The position numbers and the translations under genes are program-made. Shown piece by piece: positions 6,684 through 6,715 of a stretch of DNA of 6,715 bases (its first letter is position 1; the number at the start of each line of letters is the position of its first letter). The notes under the pieces are model-generated. The model was not told the origin of the DNA. It made no database searches and saw nothing but the letters and a program-made list of their open reading frames with translations. Source of the DNA: Bacteroidales bacterium UBA1064 (GTDB taxonomy: Bacteria > Bacteroidota > Bacteroidia > Bacteroidales > Tenuifilaceae); assembly GCA_002316235.1 (NCBI GenBank), contig DCDD01000189.1, positions 1-6,715 on the forward strand. The letters run 5' to 3'.

Positions 6684-6715
6684 AGGTTAATACAAGGTTA
6701 AAGGATAAAGGATAA
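6653..6715 (+). repeat. Degenerate AAAGG tandem repeat spanning the 3' end of lspA
   Basis: AAAGG cores recur at 6653, 6660, 6666, 6674, 6682, 6700 and 6707, with a CAAGG variant at 6693. Spacings are 7, 6, 8, 8, 11, 7 and 7 bases. Two identical AAAGGGGT units are adjacent (6666-6673 and 6674-6681). The array begins within lspA, encodes its Lys/Gly tail, supplies its TAA stop, and continues to the window edge, so its full length is unknown. Confidence 0.75.

Overview
The window looks like a chromosomal housekeeping segment from a member of the Bacteroidota, most likely the order Bacteroidales. Three things point there: an ileS / zinc-finger-less DksA-like gene / lspA arrangement of the Bacteroidetes type, a secreted protein ending in a type IX secretion (type B, gliding-motility-associated) C-terminal domain, and promoter-like sequences matching the Bacteroidetes consensus TTTG-N19-TAnnTTTG. 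No Shine-Dalgarno-like purine tracts of the Proteobacterial kind precede the starts, which also fits.

Layout. Positions 1-141 hold the 3' end of an unidentified plus-strand reading frame. It converges on a minus-strand gene (251-1639) for a secreted T9SS cargo protein, and a minus-strand intrinsic terminator (about 140-200) lies between them. A divergent intergenic region of about 420 bp (1640-2060) follows, with candidate promoters facing both ways and no convincing gene. The plus strand then carries ileS (2061-5504, eukaryote-like IleRS2 class), a TraR/DksA-family regulator (5555-5932), a strong intrinsic terminator (5959-5986), a promoter nested against it, and lspA (6018-6683). The window ends in a degenerate short tandem repeat that begins inside the last codons of lspA.

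Function. IleRS charges tRNA-Ile, the DksA-like protein probably modulates RNA polymerase, and LspA matures lipoproteins in the inner membrane. They are linked by neighbourhood rather than by one pathway. ileS and the DksA-like gene are probably co-transcribed (50-bp gap), while lspA has its own promoter. The T9SS cargo gene appears monocistronic.

Nothing here looks like a mobile element, CRISPR array, defence locus or new multi-gene system. The points most worth a second look are the swapped GIHH signature motif of IleRS, the loss of three of four zinc-finger cysteines in the DksA-like protein, the insertions in LspA, the terminator/promoter overlap before lspA, and the AAAGG-type repeats at gene 3' ends.
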